From: Enterococcus florum
Lineage (GTDB): Bacteria > Bacillota > Bacilli > Lactobacillales > Enterococcaceae
Reading direction: 5' to 3'
Length of the DNA stretch: 64,000 nucleotides
NCBI RefSeq assembly: GCF_004309355.1
Contig: NZ_BJCC01000001.1
Coordinates: 1-64,000, forward strand
Positions 29,585-38,064 of the stretch are shown here, one piece after another (within the stretch, counting starts at the first letter, position 1; each line of letters begins with the position of its first letter). The position numbers and the translations under genes are program-made. Under the pieces are notes generated by a model. That model did no database searches. It saw only the letters and a program-made list of their open reading frames with translations, and had not been told where the DNA came from.

Positions 29585-29852
29585 ACAAATCATCTCCTCG
29601 AAGTTTTATAGAAACCGCGAAAAGTTCTCTTTTGTTCACCGTAGTAGTTGAATTGGGTATTCTACCGGACGAGAGTTGATCCCAACCTCTGGACTGTAAA
29701 ATTCGGTAATCGTTTTGGTACTTTCAAGATGAATAATGTAGTCACTGACTTACTACCTTTTTCACCATTTTTGACTGCATACGTAGTCAACTTTGGAAAA
29801 TCTAGGAAAATACAGGATAAAAAGTCCGAAAAACCGAATTCTCTCGAAAAAA
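29585..29852. other. HNHr-side end of element 1
   Basis: No gene. It contains TTTGACTGC (29770-29778) facing GTAGTCAA (29783-29790) and the phrase GGTAATCGTTTTGGTA, both shared with the matching end of element 2 (38848-38932). These are candidate integrase arm-binding sites. Confidence 0.55.
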
Positions 29853-29941
29853 GAGCAAAAGAAAAAGCCCTTGATACCAAGGACTTTCGCAGTTATTACT
29901 TCGATAAAGAATCTCAGAAAACCTATCTTCTGATTTCTTTG
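29853..29941. repeat. att2: junction of the two elements
   Basis: It carries the 20-base core CCTATCTTCTGATTTCTTTG at 29922-29941 and a diverged copy of the rplS terminator hairpin (AAAGCCCTTG/CAAGGACTTT). The segment between hairpin and core differs from att1 and att3, which are nearly identical to each other. Confidence 0.9.
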
Positions 29942-29989
29942 ATTCTAGCGAAAGCCTCTAGAGGCTTGATATAAAGCTATTCTATTTAG

Positions 29990-30009
29990 TTTTGACTACT
30001 TTTGACTAG
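29990..30009. repeat. Tandem TTTTGACTA repeats next to int2
   Basis: TTTTGACTAC and TTTTGACTAG lie side by side between the att2 core and the int2 stop. The same word recurs at the other ends of both elements, as expected of integrase arm-type sites. Confidence 0.55.
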
Positions 30010-30019
30010 ATTTTTATAG

Positions 30020-31198
30020 CTACTCTTCCAGTTCAATAAAGGCGGTCAAAGGTTTAAGTCGTTCATTAGCAGTCAAATGACGGTAAATTTCACTTGTTGA
30101 TTTATCTGTGTGACCAAGTCTGGCTTTTAGGACATCCCAACTACAATGTTCAGCAACTAAACTAGTCATTGTATGACGTGCTAAGTGTGTATGAAAAGGC
30201 TTATTAATTCCAGAACGACTAACACATTTCTTTATATGGTCATTTACATACTCTCGTCGAAAAGGAATTCCTCGTTTGCTTTGTTCTAAATATATGAACA
30301 AATAATTATCGTCGTTTTTGAATTCTAAATCTTTACGCATCTTATCGAGCGATTCAACCAACACTTTCAGCTTGTTCATTACTAAGGGAGTAACAGCTAC
30401 TCGCCTTGCCGAGCTGTTTGTTTTAGTAGACTCAATCCGAAAATCAGCTTGTTTTCCACTAACAACTGTTTGTTTGTAGAAAAGAATTTCGTTAGTCTCA
30501 GTCAAAATATCAGACTTTTGAAGTGCTAAAGCTTCAGATACACGACATCCTGTATAAAATAGAACATGAAATAATGTGGATAGAGGCAAGTCTTCGTGAA
30601 TTATTGAATAGTTTAGAAAAGTTCTCAACTCATCAATCGTGAGATAGTCTTGATCTAGGCAATTCAATGATTTTTTTAGTTCTTCAACACTTTTTTGATA
30701 TTTGGGCAATTTGACTCCAGTTAATGGATTGCTCGTTAGAAAACTTTTTTTGACGCAAAATTTGAATATCATATTCAAGGTTTGCTTCAATCCTTGAAGT
30801 GAGTTTTTTGAATAGCCTTTAGATTTCCCATCAATGCCTTTTTCTTTAAGCATATAGAAAAAGCCTTCTAAAAACTCCGATTCTAACTCAACCAGTTCTT
30901 TGTCGCCCAACCAACGGCAAAGGGTCTTTAGAATTTCTGAGCGTTTCTCATACGTACTTTGTTTTTGCTCACCTAAACTTTTATAATATTCAAACCACAA
31001 TTTGGCAACTACTGAGAATTTTTCGTTTTTAGTAACTATTTGCTTTTTAAAACGATATTCCTTTTCCATTTCTAAGTAAGCAAGTTGTGCTTCGCGCTTT
31101 GTTCTGAAACCACGCTTCGTCGTTCGAAACGCTTGAAAATACCACGTTACTTTTCCTTTCGAATTGATTTTCCTCTTAAATCTATCTTTCGTTTCCAT
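30020..31198 (-). CDS. int: Tyrosine recombinase (integrase) of element 2
   Basis: 392 residues, closely similar to the element 1 integrase. It has the AP2-like N-terminus (WYFQAFRTTKRGFRTKREAQ), catalytic Arg in TGCRVSEALALQ, HLARHTMTSL, GHTDKST and the nucleophile Tyr in SEIYRHLT. It recombines att sites at the rplS 3' end; its stop lies 79 bases from the att2 core. AGGAGG precedes the ATG and can fold with AGGAAG upstream. Both integrases probably recognise the same core. Confidence 0.95.
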   Translation of the reverse strand: METKDRFKRKINSKGKVTWYFQAFRTTKRGFRTKREAQLAYLEMEKEYRFKKQIVTKNEKFSVVAKLWFEYYKSLGEQKQSTYEKRSEILKTLCRWLGDKELVELESEFLEGFFYMLKEKGIDGKSKGYSKNSLQGLKQTLNMIFKFCVKKSFLTSNPLTGVKLPKYQKSVEELKKSLNCLDQDYLTIDELRTFLNYSIIHEDLPLSTLFHVLFYTGCRVSEALALQKSDILTETNEILFYKQTVVSGKQADFRIESTKTNSSARRVAVTPLVMNKLKVLVESLDKMRKDLEFKNDDNYLFIYLEQSKRGIPFRREYVNDHIKKCVSRSGINKPFHTHLARHTMTSLVAEHCSWDVLKARLGHTDKSTSEIYRHLTANERLKPLTAFIELEE

Positions 31199-31302
31199 AA
31201 AATCCTCCTAGTGTCATGAAGGAAGTTGTGGGCAGTATAGATTTTCTGTTGAAGTAAATTCTTATGCTGCCATTATCACATAACTTTCTTCCATTGTAAA
31301 TT

Positions 31303-31596
31303 TTATAATGAGTTGATCTCTCTCATAATCTTTCGAAAGCCTTCAAAATCTTTGTCTCGATACCATGCAATTATGTCGTCTCTCAAATAATGCCCACGTA
31401 TTCCTTTCCAGCATGGCGGAAATTCAGTGTAATTTATCAGACGGTTCAAAGTGCTATCACTGATTTGAAATTCTTTTTTCAAATCTGAATTTGTCAGCAC
31501 GAGAGGGAGTTCTTTTATACTTGCGATTTCTAAAATATAATGTATTATTGTCAGTGTTTTTTCATCCAGATGTACTTCCTTGTTTTCGTTATCCAT
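31303..31596 (-). CDS. xis: Excisionase-like helix-turn-helix protein of element 2
   Basis: 97 residues with LVLTNSDLKKEFQISDSTLNRL (DNA-binding helix-turn-helix) and GIRGHYLRDDIIAWYRDKDF. It is homologous to the element 1 protein at 17104-17373. Start is ATG at 31596 with AAAGGTG upstream. It lies between rep and int in the same direction, consistent with a directionality factor. Confidence 0.8.
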   Translation of the reverse strand: MDNENKEVHLDEKTLTIIHYILEIASIKELPLVLTNSDLKKEFQISDSTLNRLINYTEFPPCWKGIRGHYLRDDIIAWYRDKDFEGFRKIMREINSL

Positions 31597-31634
31597 CTTA
31601 TTCACCTTTCGTGTATAATGAGGGAAGCAAGTTT

Positions 31635-33017
31635 CTATTTACTTGCTACCTTTTTAGGAATGCTTGTCACAGTTGTTTTTGCGGACGGTTGTGACAGGCT
31701 CTTTGTTTTCCATTTCATATTTTGTTGCACTGTCTTTAGGATTTTTCCTAAACCTCTATTCTTTTTGTGTCTATTTACCTTCACAAATTTGTGAGAATAT
31801 CGACCATCAAGATTTTTCTTCTTAGGCAACAATAATTTGCCTCTTTTCATGTAATGTTCATCTTGTGTTGAAGTATATAAATTAAAACCTTCGTTAATTT
31901 TGATCAATAATTCAACTCTGCGAATGAACTGTCCCGCATCTTCTGAGAAATTGAATCGAACATTTTCGAAAAAATCAACAGGTTCCTTTGTACTTGTGAT
32001 AATAATGATTTTTGCCGAACCTAATTTATTATGATATCTTGCACTAATTGGACTAATAGTGTATGGATCAAGTAGCTTTAACCAATCCGAGACACTTAAA
32101 CTATCAGCACGAATATCATCTAGAAATAAAATTTCTTGTCCATTGTATTCGTCAAATGGATTTGTAGAAGCCGTCATACAAAATTCCCAAGACATTTTTT
32201 CATAATACAAAGCAAGCGTTTGTATCATCTTAATTATTTTTTTACTCAAAATAGTTTTTCCTACACCACTTTTTGCATGAATGAAAATAACTGTCTTTTT
32301 GAATCTACCCGCTTCTAAATCAGCTATTGTTTGATAACTTTTACTTTCTCCAAAAGTTTCAAATGCTTCATTTATCTTTCTTTTATGGAGAGCATATATT
32401 TTGTATAAATCATCTGTCAGCATTATTTGACTCTTTGTAAGATTACCTGCAACAATTTCTGACACTACATAATCAATACTTTGATTTGTTTCTGTTGCTT
32501 CCTTAATCGCACGCCCCTTTACCCATTTATCCATTCTGCGATTATAGACACTAAAATAATCTTCGCCTTTGGCTGTTACGACTTCTTTTGGATCGTACTG
32601 AAACTTTTCAAGATCTTTTGCATGTACAAGATAAGCGGTCATATTATCATAACCATATCGTCCAGACTTGGCTTTTTCCAAATACTGAGGTTCAATCCCC
32701 GAGGTTACGGCTAGGTTGGTAATCGTATTCCCTTTGTCAAATTTAATTAATAGATGAACATGCTTTGCTTTCTTCTCGATAACATTTTCCATTTTTTCTG
32801 AATCCCATACGGCAATCTCATCCTTGTCATGAATGATTCCGTACGCTTCGCTCACTACGCAATCGCTCTTTTCAAGCCGATTGACCACTTCTTCTAAAAG
32901 AGGTCGAATATTTCCTTTTTTTGCTTCTTCTATATAATCTTTATCCCATTCATGCCAAAACTGCTCATCTAATTGCTGAACAATCATGACACAATTCAAA
33001 ACAGCTTGTTTCTTCAT
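31635..33017 (-). CDS. rep: CRESS-like Rep: HUH endonuclease plus SF3 helicase
   Basis: 460 residues. The N-terminal Rep_2/HUH domain shows HVHLLIKF (metal-binding HxH) and the tyrosine motif in MTAYLVHAKD. The C-terminal helicase has Walker A in FIHAKSGVGKT and Walker B ILFLDDIRAD, plus IIIITSTKEP. Such PF01719/PF00910-type Reps serve as replication initiators and, in streptococcal mobilizable elements, as putative relaxases. Start at 33017 has AAAAGGA upstream; a TTG at 33038 is the longer option. The C-terminal 60 residues are basic. It lies downstream of tcpA. Confidence 0.85.
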   Translation of the reverse strand: MKKQAVLNCVMIVQQLDEQFWHEWDKDYIEEAKKGNIRPLLEEVVNRLEKSDCVVSEAYGIIHDKDEIAVWDSEKMENVIEKKAKHVHLLIKFDKGNTITNLAVTSGIEPQYLEKAKSGRYGYDNMTAYLVHAKDLEKFQYDPKEVVTAKGEDYFSVYNRRMDKWVKGRAIKEATETNQSIDYVVSEIVAGNLTKSQIMLTDDLYKIYALHKRKINEAFETFGESKSYQTIADLEAGRFKKTVIFIHAKSGVGKTILSKKIIKMIQTLALYYEKMSWEFCMTASTNPFDEYNGQEILFLDDIRADSLSVSDWLKLLDPYTISPISARYHNKLGSAKIIIITSTKEPVDFFENVRFNFSEDAGQFIRRVELLIKINEGFNLYTSTQDEHYMKRGKLLLPKKKNLDGRYSHKFVKVNRHKKNRGLGKILKTVQQNMKWKTKSLSQPSAKTTVTSIPKKVASK

Positions 33018-33228
33018 ATTTAAATCAGTCCTTTTCAAACTATTCTTTTAACTATTCCGTTAAAATTTTTGAGTAAAACATTACAGTAATTAGGCTTTTG
33101 GCCTGATAAATCAATTTTTTGGAATTATTACGGCACATCGACAAGCCCAGTGCCGTGTAGGCGTAGAATAATTAAATAGTTAAATGTTACGCAGTGCAAT
33201 GCAAGCCTTGCACTGCGTTTGATCTATC
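33018..33228. other. Hairpin-rich region between tcpA and rep (candidate origin)
   Basis: Four exact inverted repeats lie in 175 bases: TTTTAAC/GTTAAAA (33046-33065), an AGGC/GCCT stem near 33093, ACGGCAC/GTGCCGT (33130-33156) and an 11-base arm ACGCAGTGCAA/TTGCACTGCGT (33189-33218). The last may double as a tcpA terminator. Proximity to rep makes this a candidate double-strand origin or oriT. Confidence 0.5.
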
Positions 33229-34578
33229 TTATTTTTCTATGAACCACGGTGTTTCATAAAAATGTGGTGTTTCCCATCTTCTTCCACTACTTACAACCCT
33301 AGCGACTCCTTGACCTGTTTCGTATGAACGCTTGGGCATATCTGCAAAACCTGCCATCAGATACTTTCGTTCATCAGCGGAATCAGCGGCTCCACCTAAC
33401 ATAATAACTGCGTCTGAGCAATTTACACGCGCTAGAGAAGGAAGAAAGCCCTCTTTAGTAGCAAATTGGCTGATAGCAATAATGTGTATACCAGCACTAG
33501 CACCGGTTGCACTCAATTTGTTAACAGCAACTTCCCAACGCTTTTTTAGTGATTTATCAAGTTCTAGTTCCGCATTAAGATTTCCAATTTCATCAAAGAA
33601 AACAGCTACATCATTCATATTTTCTATTTCAAGGTACTTTTCTTTATCCGCTTCATTGATTTCATCAAGTCTTGATAACATGACTTGTACCCAGTACTCA
33701 GCTCGTTCAACAATCTCGATTGCTGTACTTTTTCCATTGAATTCTTTGACATAGCGATCATATTTTGCGGAATTATATTCCACTTCCCAACCTTGTAAAA
33801 TCATTAAAGGAGCCATATATCGACCAGCTAATACTGATTTTCCCGATCGGGTACGAGCAATAATGCTAAGATGAGGTGTCATATTAGAATGCCATATCAA
33901 GTCATCTGATAAACGAATAGCATGAACATCTGTATCAATAAATTCTGCTAAGGATTCATCAGAATCTTTAACGTAAAGCCTATTTGAAGTTTGCATGTCT
34001 TCAAAATGAAAGAGCATATACGTATCACCATCTGTCAGTTCGGATGAGACAACAGCAAAACGTCTGTATTTACCACTGAGAATACCTGATATTCTTTGTT
34101 CATATTTTTCCCGATCCATGCGCTCATAATTTGCAATATTTTCAATTGCTACATAACCATATGTTTGATCATCGGCAATCCAAACACAAATTTGTGGCAT
34201 TTCATCACCATATCGAGTTGTATTCGATAATTTCAATACATCCGTGATTTGTTTATCATTAAATAAGCTTTTAATTTTTTTAGACAGCTTCTGTGATTCT
34301 TTTGACATAGCCATCAAATCAAATGTGGTTACTCGCTCTTGATTTTTATAAGAAACAACAAAACCAATTACAAGTAGAATTGTACAAATGAAGGTAAATA
34401 TAATTGCTCGTTTAGAATAATCTTCAATCAAAGCAAAATATTTACTCGAGCTACTCAAATGATAGATGTATCCACTTAGTCCACTAGATGTAAAGGAAAT
34501 TACCAAAGTCATCAAAAAATATTGATGACTTTGGAATTTACTTTGTTTGTTGCGAATGATTCTTCGATACTTACGCAT
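33229..34578 (-). CDS. tcpA: TcpA/FtsK-type coupling protein
   Basis: 449 residues. Two N-terminal membrane spans (about residues 25-45 and 60-85) precede an FtsK/SpoIIIE-type ATPase domain with Walker A IARTRSGKSV and Walker B VAVFFDEIGN. Such proteins link the relaxase-DNA complex to a conjugation pore. Start at 34578 overlaps the upstream gene by eight bases. No pore genes are present, so a helper would be needed. Confidence 0.88.
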   Translation of the reverse strand: MRKYRRIIRNKQSKFQSHQYFLMTLVISFTSSGLSGYIYHLSSSSKYFALIEDYSKRAIIFTFICTILLVIGFVVSYKNQERVTTFDLMAMSKESQKLSKKIKSLFNDKQITDVLKLSNTTRYGDEMPQICVWIADDQTYGYVAIENIANYERMDREKYEQRISGILSGKYRRFAVVSSELTDGDTYMLFHFEDMQTSNRLYVKDSDESLAEFIDTDVHAIRLSDDLIWHSNMTPHLSIIARTRSGKSVLAGRYMAPLMILQGWEVEYNSAKYDRYVKEFNGKSTAIEIVERAEYWVQVMLSRLDEINEADKEKYLEIENMNDVAVFFDEIGNLNAELELDKSLKKRWEVAVNKLSATGASAGIHIIAISQFATKEGFLPSLARVNCSDAVIMLGGAADSADERKYLMAGFADMPKRSYETGQGVARVVSSGRRWETPHFYETPWFIEK

Positions 34579-34912
34579 TTTTCTGTACAACTTCAACAGA
34601 ATCTGCTGAGTACCATCCGCCCCGGCTAGTTTGACCACCAACTACATTTTTAAAGTGCAACATTGTACCAAATTTAACGTCCACTTTATTCGGTGCTTTA
34701 ATCACATATTCTAAATTTTGTGTATGATCAGCGATAGGATAACGATATTTACCATCTTCTAAAGCTTCGATCGAACCTGCCAAAAGCACTTTGAGATCAA
34801 GGATAGCATCCGTTGTATACTCGTTTCCGGTCCTTGGACTGATCTTCGTAATTTCTGATGTTGGATGACCTAGCACGATAGCTAAAGGGTTTACCCAAAC
34901 AGGTGATGACAT
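34571..34912 (-). CDS. Small protein of unknown function upstream of tcpA
   Basis: 113 residues, acidic to neutral, no membrane span, with a beta-rich look (for example YVIKAPNKVDVKFGTMLHFKNV). It occupies the position of the small DUF961-like genes that precede the coupling protein in Tn916-type elements, but I do not recognise the family. Translationally coupled to tcpA by an eight-base overlap. AAAGGA lies eleven bases before the ATG. Confidence 0.7.
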   Translation of the reverse strand: MSSPVWVNPLAIVLGHPTSEITKISPRTGNEYTTDAILDLKVLLAGSIEALEDGKYRYPIADHTQNLEYVIKAPNKVDVKFGTMLHFKNVVGGQTSRGGWYSADSVEVVQKNA

Positions 34913-34990
34913 AACACATCAATTCCTTTCTGTACAGCAGTTTTTGCTGTAAATACAATAGTGACGTTGCAACATAACAGAACTCTTTTA

Positions 34991-35013
34991 ATGACTTAAC
35001 TGTTAAGGGTCAT
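34991..35013. promoter_or_regulatory. Palindromic operator-like site upstream of the tcpA transcript
   Basis: ATGAC-TTAAC-T-GTTAA-G-GGTCAT is a near-perfect 23-base palindrome, 79 bases before the start of the 113-residue gene. A repressor of the transfer genes, such as the Xre protein at 37519, could bind here. Confidence 0.5.
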
Positions 35014-35041
35014 GTAACATTTTCTGTAACTTGTATTGCGA

Positions 35042-35332
35042 TTAAAAATTTGTAGCATCTTGTTCTTTGTAGATTGTTTTATAATCTTCTAATTTTTCTT
35101 TTGCTATATATATTTCATTAATCTGTGTGGCTCTCGATGAATTCGCGAATGTTAGAACATACTTTCCAAATTTCAAATTTACAGGATAATCGAATTTATC
35201 TTCGGCAATAACACAGTTCATTTTTTTAATCGCTGTATTGAGTTCTTCTGATGAAGCATTACAAGCTTTCAAGAATTCAAAAATAGATACCAAGTTGGTG
35301 GACGTTGTTTTGATTTGTGTTGAAATTTTCAT
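35042..35332 (-). CDS. Small hypothetical protein
   Basis: 96 residues with no recognised domain; starts MKISTQIKTTSTNLVSIFEF. Cytoplasmic by composition. CGAGGT precedes the ATG. It is 23 bases after the next small gene and reads in the direction of the transfer genes. Confidence 0.6.
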   Translation of the reverse strand: MKISTQIKTTSTNLVSIFEFLKACNASSEELNTAIKKMNCVIAEDKFDYPVNLKFGKYVLTFANSSRATQINEIYIAKEKLEDYKTIYKEQDATNF

Positions 35333-35355
35333 TTTTGTTTACCTCGTTAGTTAAT

Positions 35356-35601
35356 TTATTTCTTTGATACAAGCCATTTATCGTTTTGTAGTTCAACATT
35401 CAAATCTAGTTCACAAGCTTTTTCCAACAAGCTGATGGAGAAGTATGGAAATTCTAAAACTGAATACTCTTCAAATGTAGCTCGTTCAAGTGCATATTCT
35501 AGAAATACTTCATACGTACTACTTAATAAAATGTCGTATATCTTAGTGTTTTTGAAATTTTTCTGGAACGTCTCTTTTGATGTCACTTTTTTTAAATTCA
35601 T
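35356..35601 (-). CDS. Small hypothetical protein
   Basis: 81 residues; starts MNLKKVTSKETFQKNFKNTK. No recognised domain. The frame is open to 35640, but AAGGAA is correctly placed for the ATG at 35601. It precedes the 96-residue gene and is probably co-transcribed. Confidence 0.6.
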   Translation of the reverse strand: MNLKKVTSKETFQKNFKNTKIYDILLSSTYEVFLEYALERATFEEYSVLEFPYFSISLLEKACELDLNVELQNDKWLVSKK

Positions 35602-35748
35602 TGTTATTCCTTCTTTCTTGTTTGCTATAAAATCTTTCAAGATTTTGCTGCTTTCTTGATAGTCTTATTCTATGATATATATAAATAAATAGAAATTCGG
35701 TAGCGACAAAAGGTGGGTTTTGATATAATAAAGTAGAGGAGGGCGCAT

Positions 35749-36009
35749 ATGAAATGTAAAAAAGAAAACTGCCATGGAAAAGCAAATAAAGATGGTACTA
35801 AAAATGGTAAACAAAGATTTCGTTGCAAATCATGTGGACATGTTTTTCATAAGGAGTCACGTACGAGATTAACAGAAGAGCAGAGACAAGATGCAATTGC
35901 TTATAGATTTGAGGGACATACGAGAAAAGAAACAAGTGATCGGTTTGGGGTCAGCGTCAGAACTATTGAAAGATTATCAAACAAGGCTAAAGAAAACCCC
36001 ATCTTTTAG
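35749..36009 (+). CDS. Stand-alone zinc-ribbon/HTH protein, IS1 InsA-like
   Basis: 86 residues. A four-cysteine zinc ribbon (CKKENCHG then FRCKSCGHVF) is followed by a helix-turn-helix (AYRFEGHTRKETSDRFGVSVRTIERL), the layout of the N-terminal part of IS1-type transposases. No transposase catalytic part follows; a terminator comes at once. It is either a decayed insertion sequence fragment or a small regulator derived from one. GAGGAGG precedes the ATG. Confidence 0.7.
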   Translation: MKCKKENCHGKANKDGTKNGKQRFRCKSCGHVFHKESRTRLTEEQRQDAIAYRFEGHTRKETSDRFGVSVRTIERLSNKAKENPIF

Positions 36010-36044
36010 CCTTATTTTCTTCTAGACTAACTTTAAACAAAAAT

Positions 36045-36083
36045 CCCCCAGAATCTACGCGTATCAAGCGAAGATTCTGGGGG
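36045..36083. terminator. Bidirectional terminator
   Basis: CCCCCAGAATCT (36045-36056) and AGATTCTGGGGG (36072-36083) form a perfect 12-base-pair stem between the convergent zinc-ribbon gene and the surface protein gene. Confidence 0.85.
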
Positions 36084-36102
36084 TGCTTTTGAAATGAGGT
36101 AA

Positions 36103-36876
36103 TTAGTGACCCCACTCTATGCCTCCTATGCTGTCATTTCCCCCAGGGCTGTCTTGGATTCCGCTTGCATTCCCGGGCGTCCCACCAGCGGGTCCTGATG
36201 GCAGAGGGTTATTTGGCACTGGAGCGGGAGGTTGATAGTTTGGCGTCGTTGGTTGTTGATAGCTTGGTTGCTGATAATTTTGTTGTTGCTCTTGATAGAT
36301 GGGTTGGTTATTTTGTTGTGACTGTGCTTGTTCAGCCGGTTGCGCTAATTCCGTTGATACATTGAAATCATCAGCTTGGGCTATCTCTTTTTCAGTTGCC
36401 TCTTTTTTAATCTCTTCTATTAAAGAGTTCAGTTTGTTTTGTATAGTTTCTTTATCTGATTTCAAATAACTATCAGTTACTTTGTCTAATAATGCTTGTA
36501 CTGCTCTTATATCTTCTTCCGCCTTTGATTTTGTTGCTTTATCTAATGCAATGTTCAAGTCTGAAACCTGTTTCAATAGATCAACCAATTTTGACAATTT
36601 TTTAGCAAGTCTAGTTTTTTCTGCTTCTTGATTGTCGCTAAGTCCATCAATTGAAACGTTTGCTGACTCAATGTCTTTTTCATTTCTAGTCTTATACGCT
36701 TGATCAACAGCATTTTCTGCAGATTTTAAATTGTCTGCTTCTTTTTTGACTTGTTCTTCTTGTTTTTTTTGAGCAATCTCCCTTGCTTGAACTTCACTGT
36801 TGTGATGAACACCATATGCAATGCCACCAGCTAAAAAAAATACAGCTAGTGTAGCAATAACAACCCTCTTTTTCAT
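36103..36876 (-). CDS. Membrane-anchored extracellular coiled-coil protein
   Basis: 257 residues. An N-terminal signal or anchor (KKRVVIATLAVFFLAGGIAYG) leads into a charged coiled coil (about 30-160) and then a Gln/Pro-rich tail (about 185-240) ending GGNDSIGGIEWGH. There is no lipobox Cys or LPXTG. GAGGGG precedes the ATG. It lies nine bases after the membrane-protein gene, so the two probably work together at the surface. Function is unknown; exclusion of incoming elements or phage is one possibility. Confidence 0.65.
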   Translation of the reverse strand: MKKRVVIATLAVFFLAGGIAYGVHHNSEVQAREIAQKKQEEQVKKEADNLKSAENAVDQAYKTRNEKDIESANVSIDGLSDNQEAEKTRLAKKLSKLVDLLKQVSDLNIALDKATKSKAEEDIRAVQALLDKVTDSYLKSDKETIQNKLNSLIEEIKKEATEKEIAQADDFNVSTELAQPAEQAQSQQNNQPIYQEQQQNYQQPSYQQPTTPNYQPPAPVPNNPLPSGPAGGTPGNASGIQDSPGGNDSIGGIEWGH

Positions 36877-36885
36877 TCTATCCCC

Positions 36886-37377
36886 TCATTTCCATACATC
36901 ATCTTTATCATTATTAACAAATAGTATCTTATTATGTTTGACTGCTTTTCTCCATGTCTTTATCCCACTGATGGGGGCAATAAAGGCTATCCATATCTGA
37001 ATAACGATATTTTGAACAACGATTTTCCAAATCAAACTCCAAATAGAACCTACATAAATAATGTTTCTTGAAAATGTATCAATTACTCCACCTTGATAGC
37101 TCCAGTATGCATAATGCCAAAAAATAAATGCAATCACAGTCCAAATTAACGGTACAGTACTGTGTCGACTTATAAGACTATCCGTTTCAGATGTTGAACC
37201 CATGTAGCGAATAAATAAAAACATCAATAAACAGCCAACGAGCCGTCTTATATTGTATTGTTTTCGATATTCAACAGTTAGATGCTCTTTAATTGAAGCA
37301 TACACCCCTTTTGCTTTATTAGCATAATCCATTTCATTTTTCTTGGAAACTTCAACCTTTTCCTCAATTTCATCCAT
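36886..37377 (-). CDS. Small integral membrane protein
   Basis: 163 residues. About 60 soluble N-terminal residues are followed by three or four membrane segments (RLVGCLLMFLFIRYM, VPLIWTVIAFIFWHYAYW, and two around 115-145). No family is recognised. AAGGAGA precedes the ATG. It is the first gene of a pair with the coiled-coil surface protein and is divergent from the Xre regulator. Confidence 0.65.
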   Translation of the reverse strand: MDEIEEKVEVSKKNEMDYANKAKGVYASIKEHLTVEYRKQYNIRRLVGCLLMFLFIRYMGSTSETDSLISRHSTVPLIWTVIAFIFWHYAYWSYQGGVIDTFSRNIIYVGSIWSLIWKIVVQNIVIQIWIAFIAPISGIKTWRKAVKHNKILFVNNDKDDVWK

Positions 37378-37518
37378 TTCTAATCTCTCCTTTTTTTAAG
37401 ATAAACGAACAAAATAATTTTACCATTAAAGAGTCGTTTTTAACACCCCTAAGAGCTCGATTTGACTCTGATGTAAAAAGTCAATTTCGTTTAATCTTAA
37501 CGGTAGGAGGGGACTATC

Positions 37519-37881
37519 ATGCAATTGAATGATTTAATTGTTCAACGAATAAAATTTTTCCGTACAAAGCAAAAAATTAGTCAAGATACTTTGTCGAAGC
37601 GTGCAGGATTAGAACTAAAGTATATAAATAAAATTGAGAACAAAAAAATTGGAATAACCATTGCTACTTTAGAGAATATTATTATTAAAGGATTAAATAT
37701 TAGTTACAGTGAATTTTTTGATTTTCCAAAAATTGAAGATGCTGATGAAAATCACGAACAGGCCATAGCCAAATTCAATGATGAAGAATTAAAAGAAATG
37801 CTGTTGAAATTTTTAAATTTTTCTGATGAATTTGAGGATAAGCTAAAAAAAATTAAGCAGAATCTAAACACAAAGCAATAA
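37519..37881 (+). CDS. Xre-family transcriptional regulator
   Basis: 120 residues. An N-terminal Xre helix-turn-helix (KQKISQDTLSKRAGLELKYINKIENKK, about 12-40) is followed by a short acidic C-terminal helix. It is divergent from the membrane/surface pair and likely controls element 2 genes. GGTAGGAGGGG precedes the ATG. Confidence 0.85.
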   Translation: MQLNDLIVQRIKFFRTKQKISQDTLSKRAGLELKYINKIENKKIGITIATLENIIIKGLNISYSEFFDFPKIEDADENHEQAIAKFNDEELKEMLLKFLNFSDEFEDKLKKIKQNLNTKQ

Positions 37882-37990
37882 CGGTTATTGACCTTCTAAT
37901 GTTAGATTACTTCTTTTATAATTGAAAAATTTTCTAACTGTCTGCTGAAATTGGTAGGCAGTTTTTTAAACCTCGACTTCGCTCGGTTGC

Positions 37991-38043
37991 CCTGCATTTT
38001 AAGTGTGCGAAATAAGAACTCTTTCACACACTCAAAAAGCAGG
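37991..38043 (-). terminator. Long imperfect hairpin between the Xre and HNHr genes
   Basis: CCTGC (37991-37995) pairs with GCAGG (38039-38043), with inner AGTGTG/CACACT pairing. It lies just past the HNHr stop and could be its terminator. Element 1 has its oriT in the same relative place, so an oriT role cannot be excluded. Confidence 0.45.
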
Positions 38044-38064
38044 CTATTAGTAGGGTTTGATTTT

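Larger units (their letters stand above)
15707..29941. mobile_element. Integrative mobilizable element 1 (MobT type, tartrate/oxaloacetate cargo)
   Basis: Bounded by att1 and att2. From the integrase end it holds a tyrosine recombinase, an excisionase-like gene, a FUSC/ArAE membrane protein, an oxaloacetate decarboxylase and tartrate-dehydratase-like operon, an AraC regulator, a MobT-type relaxase with oriT and an HNHr-like repeat protein. There are no conjugation pore genes, so a helper element would have to supply them. It lies in tandem with element 2. Confidence 0.85.

Noticed and set aside
29648-29974. Plus-strand frame of 108 codons over att2
   Set aside because: It spans the att repeat and element end; composition and lack of a ribosome binding site point to chance.
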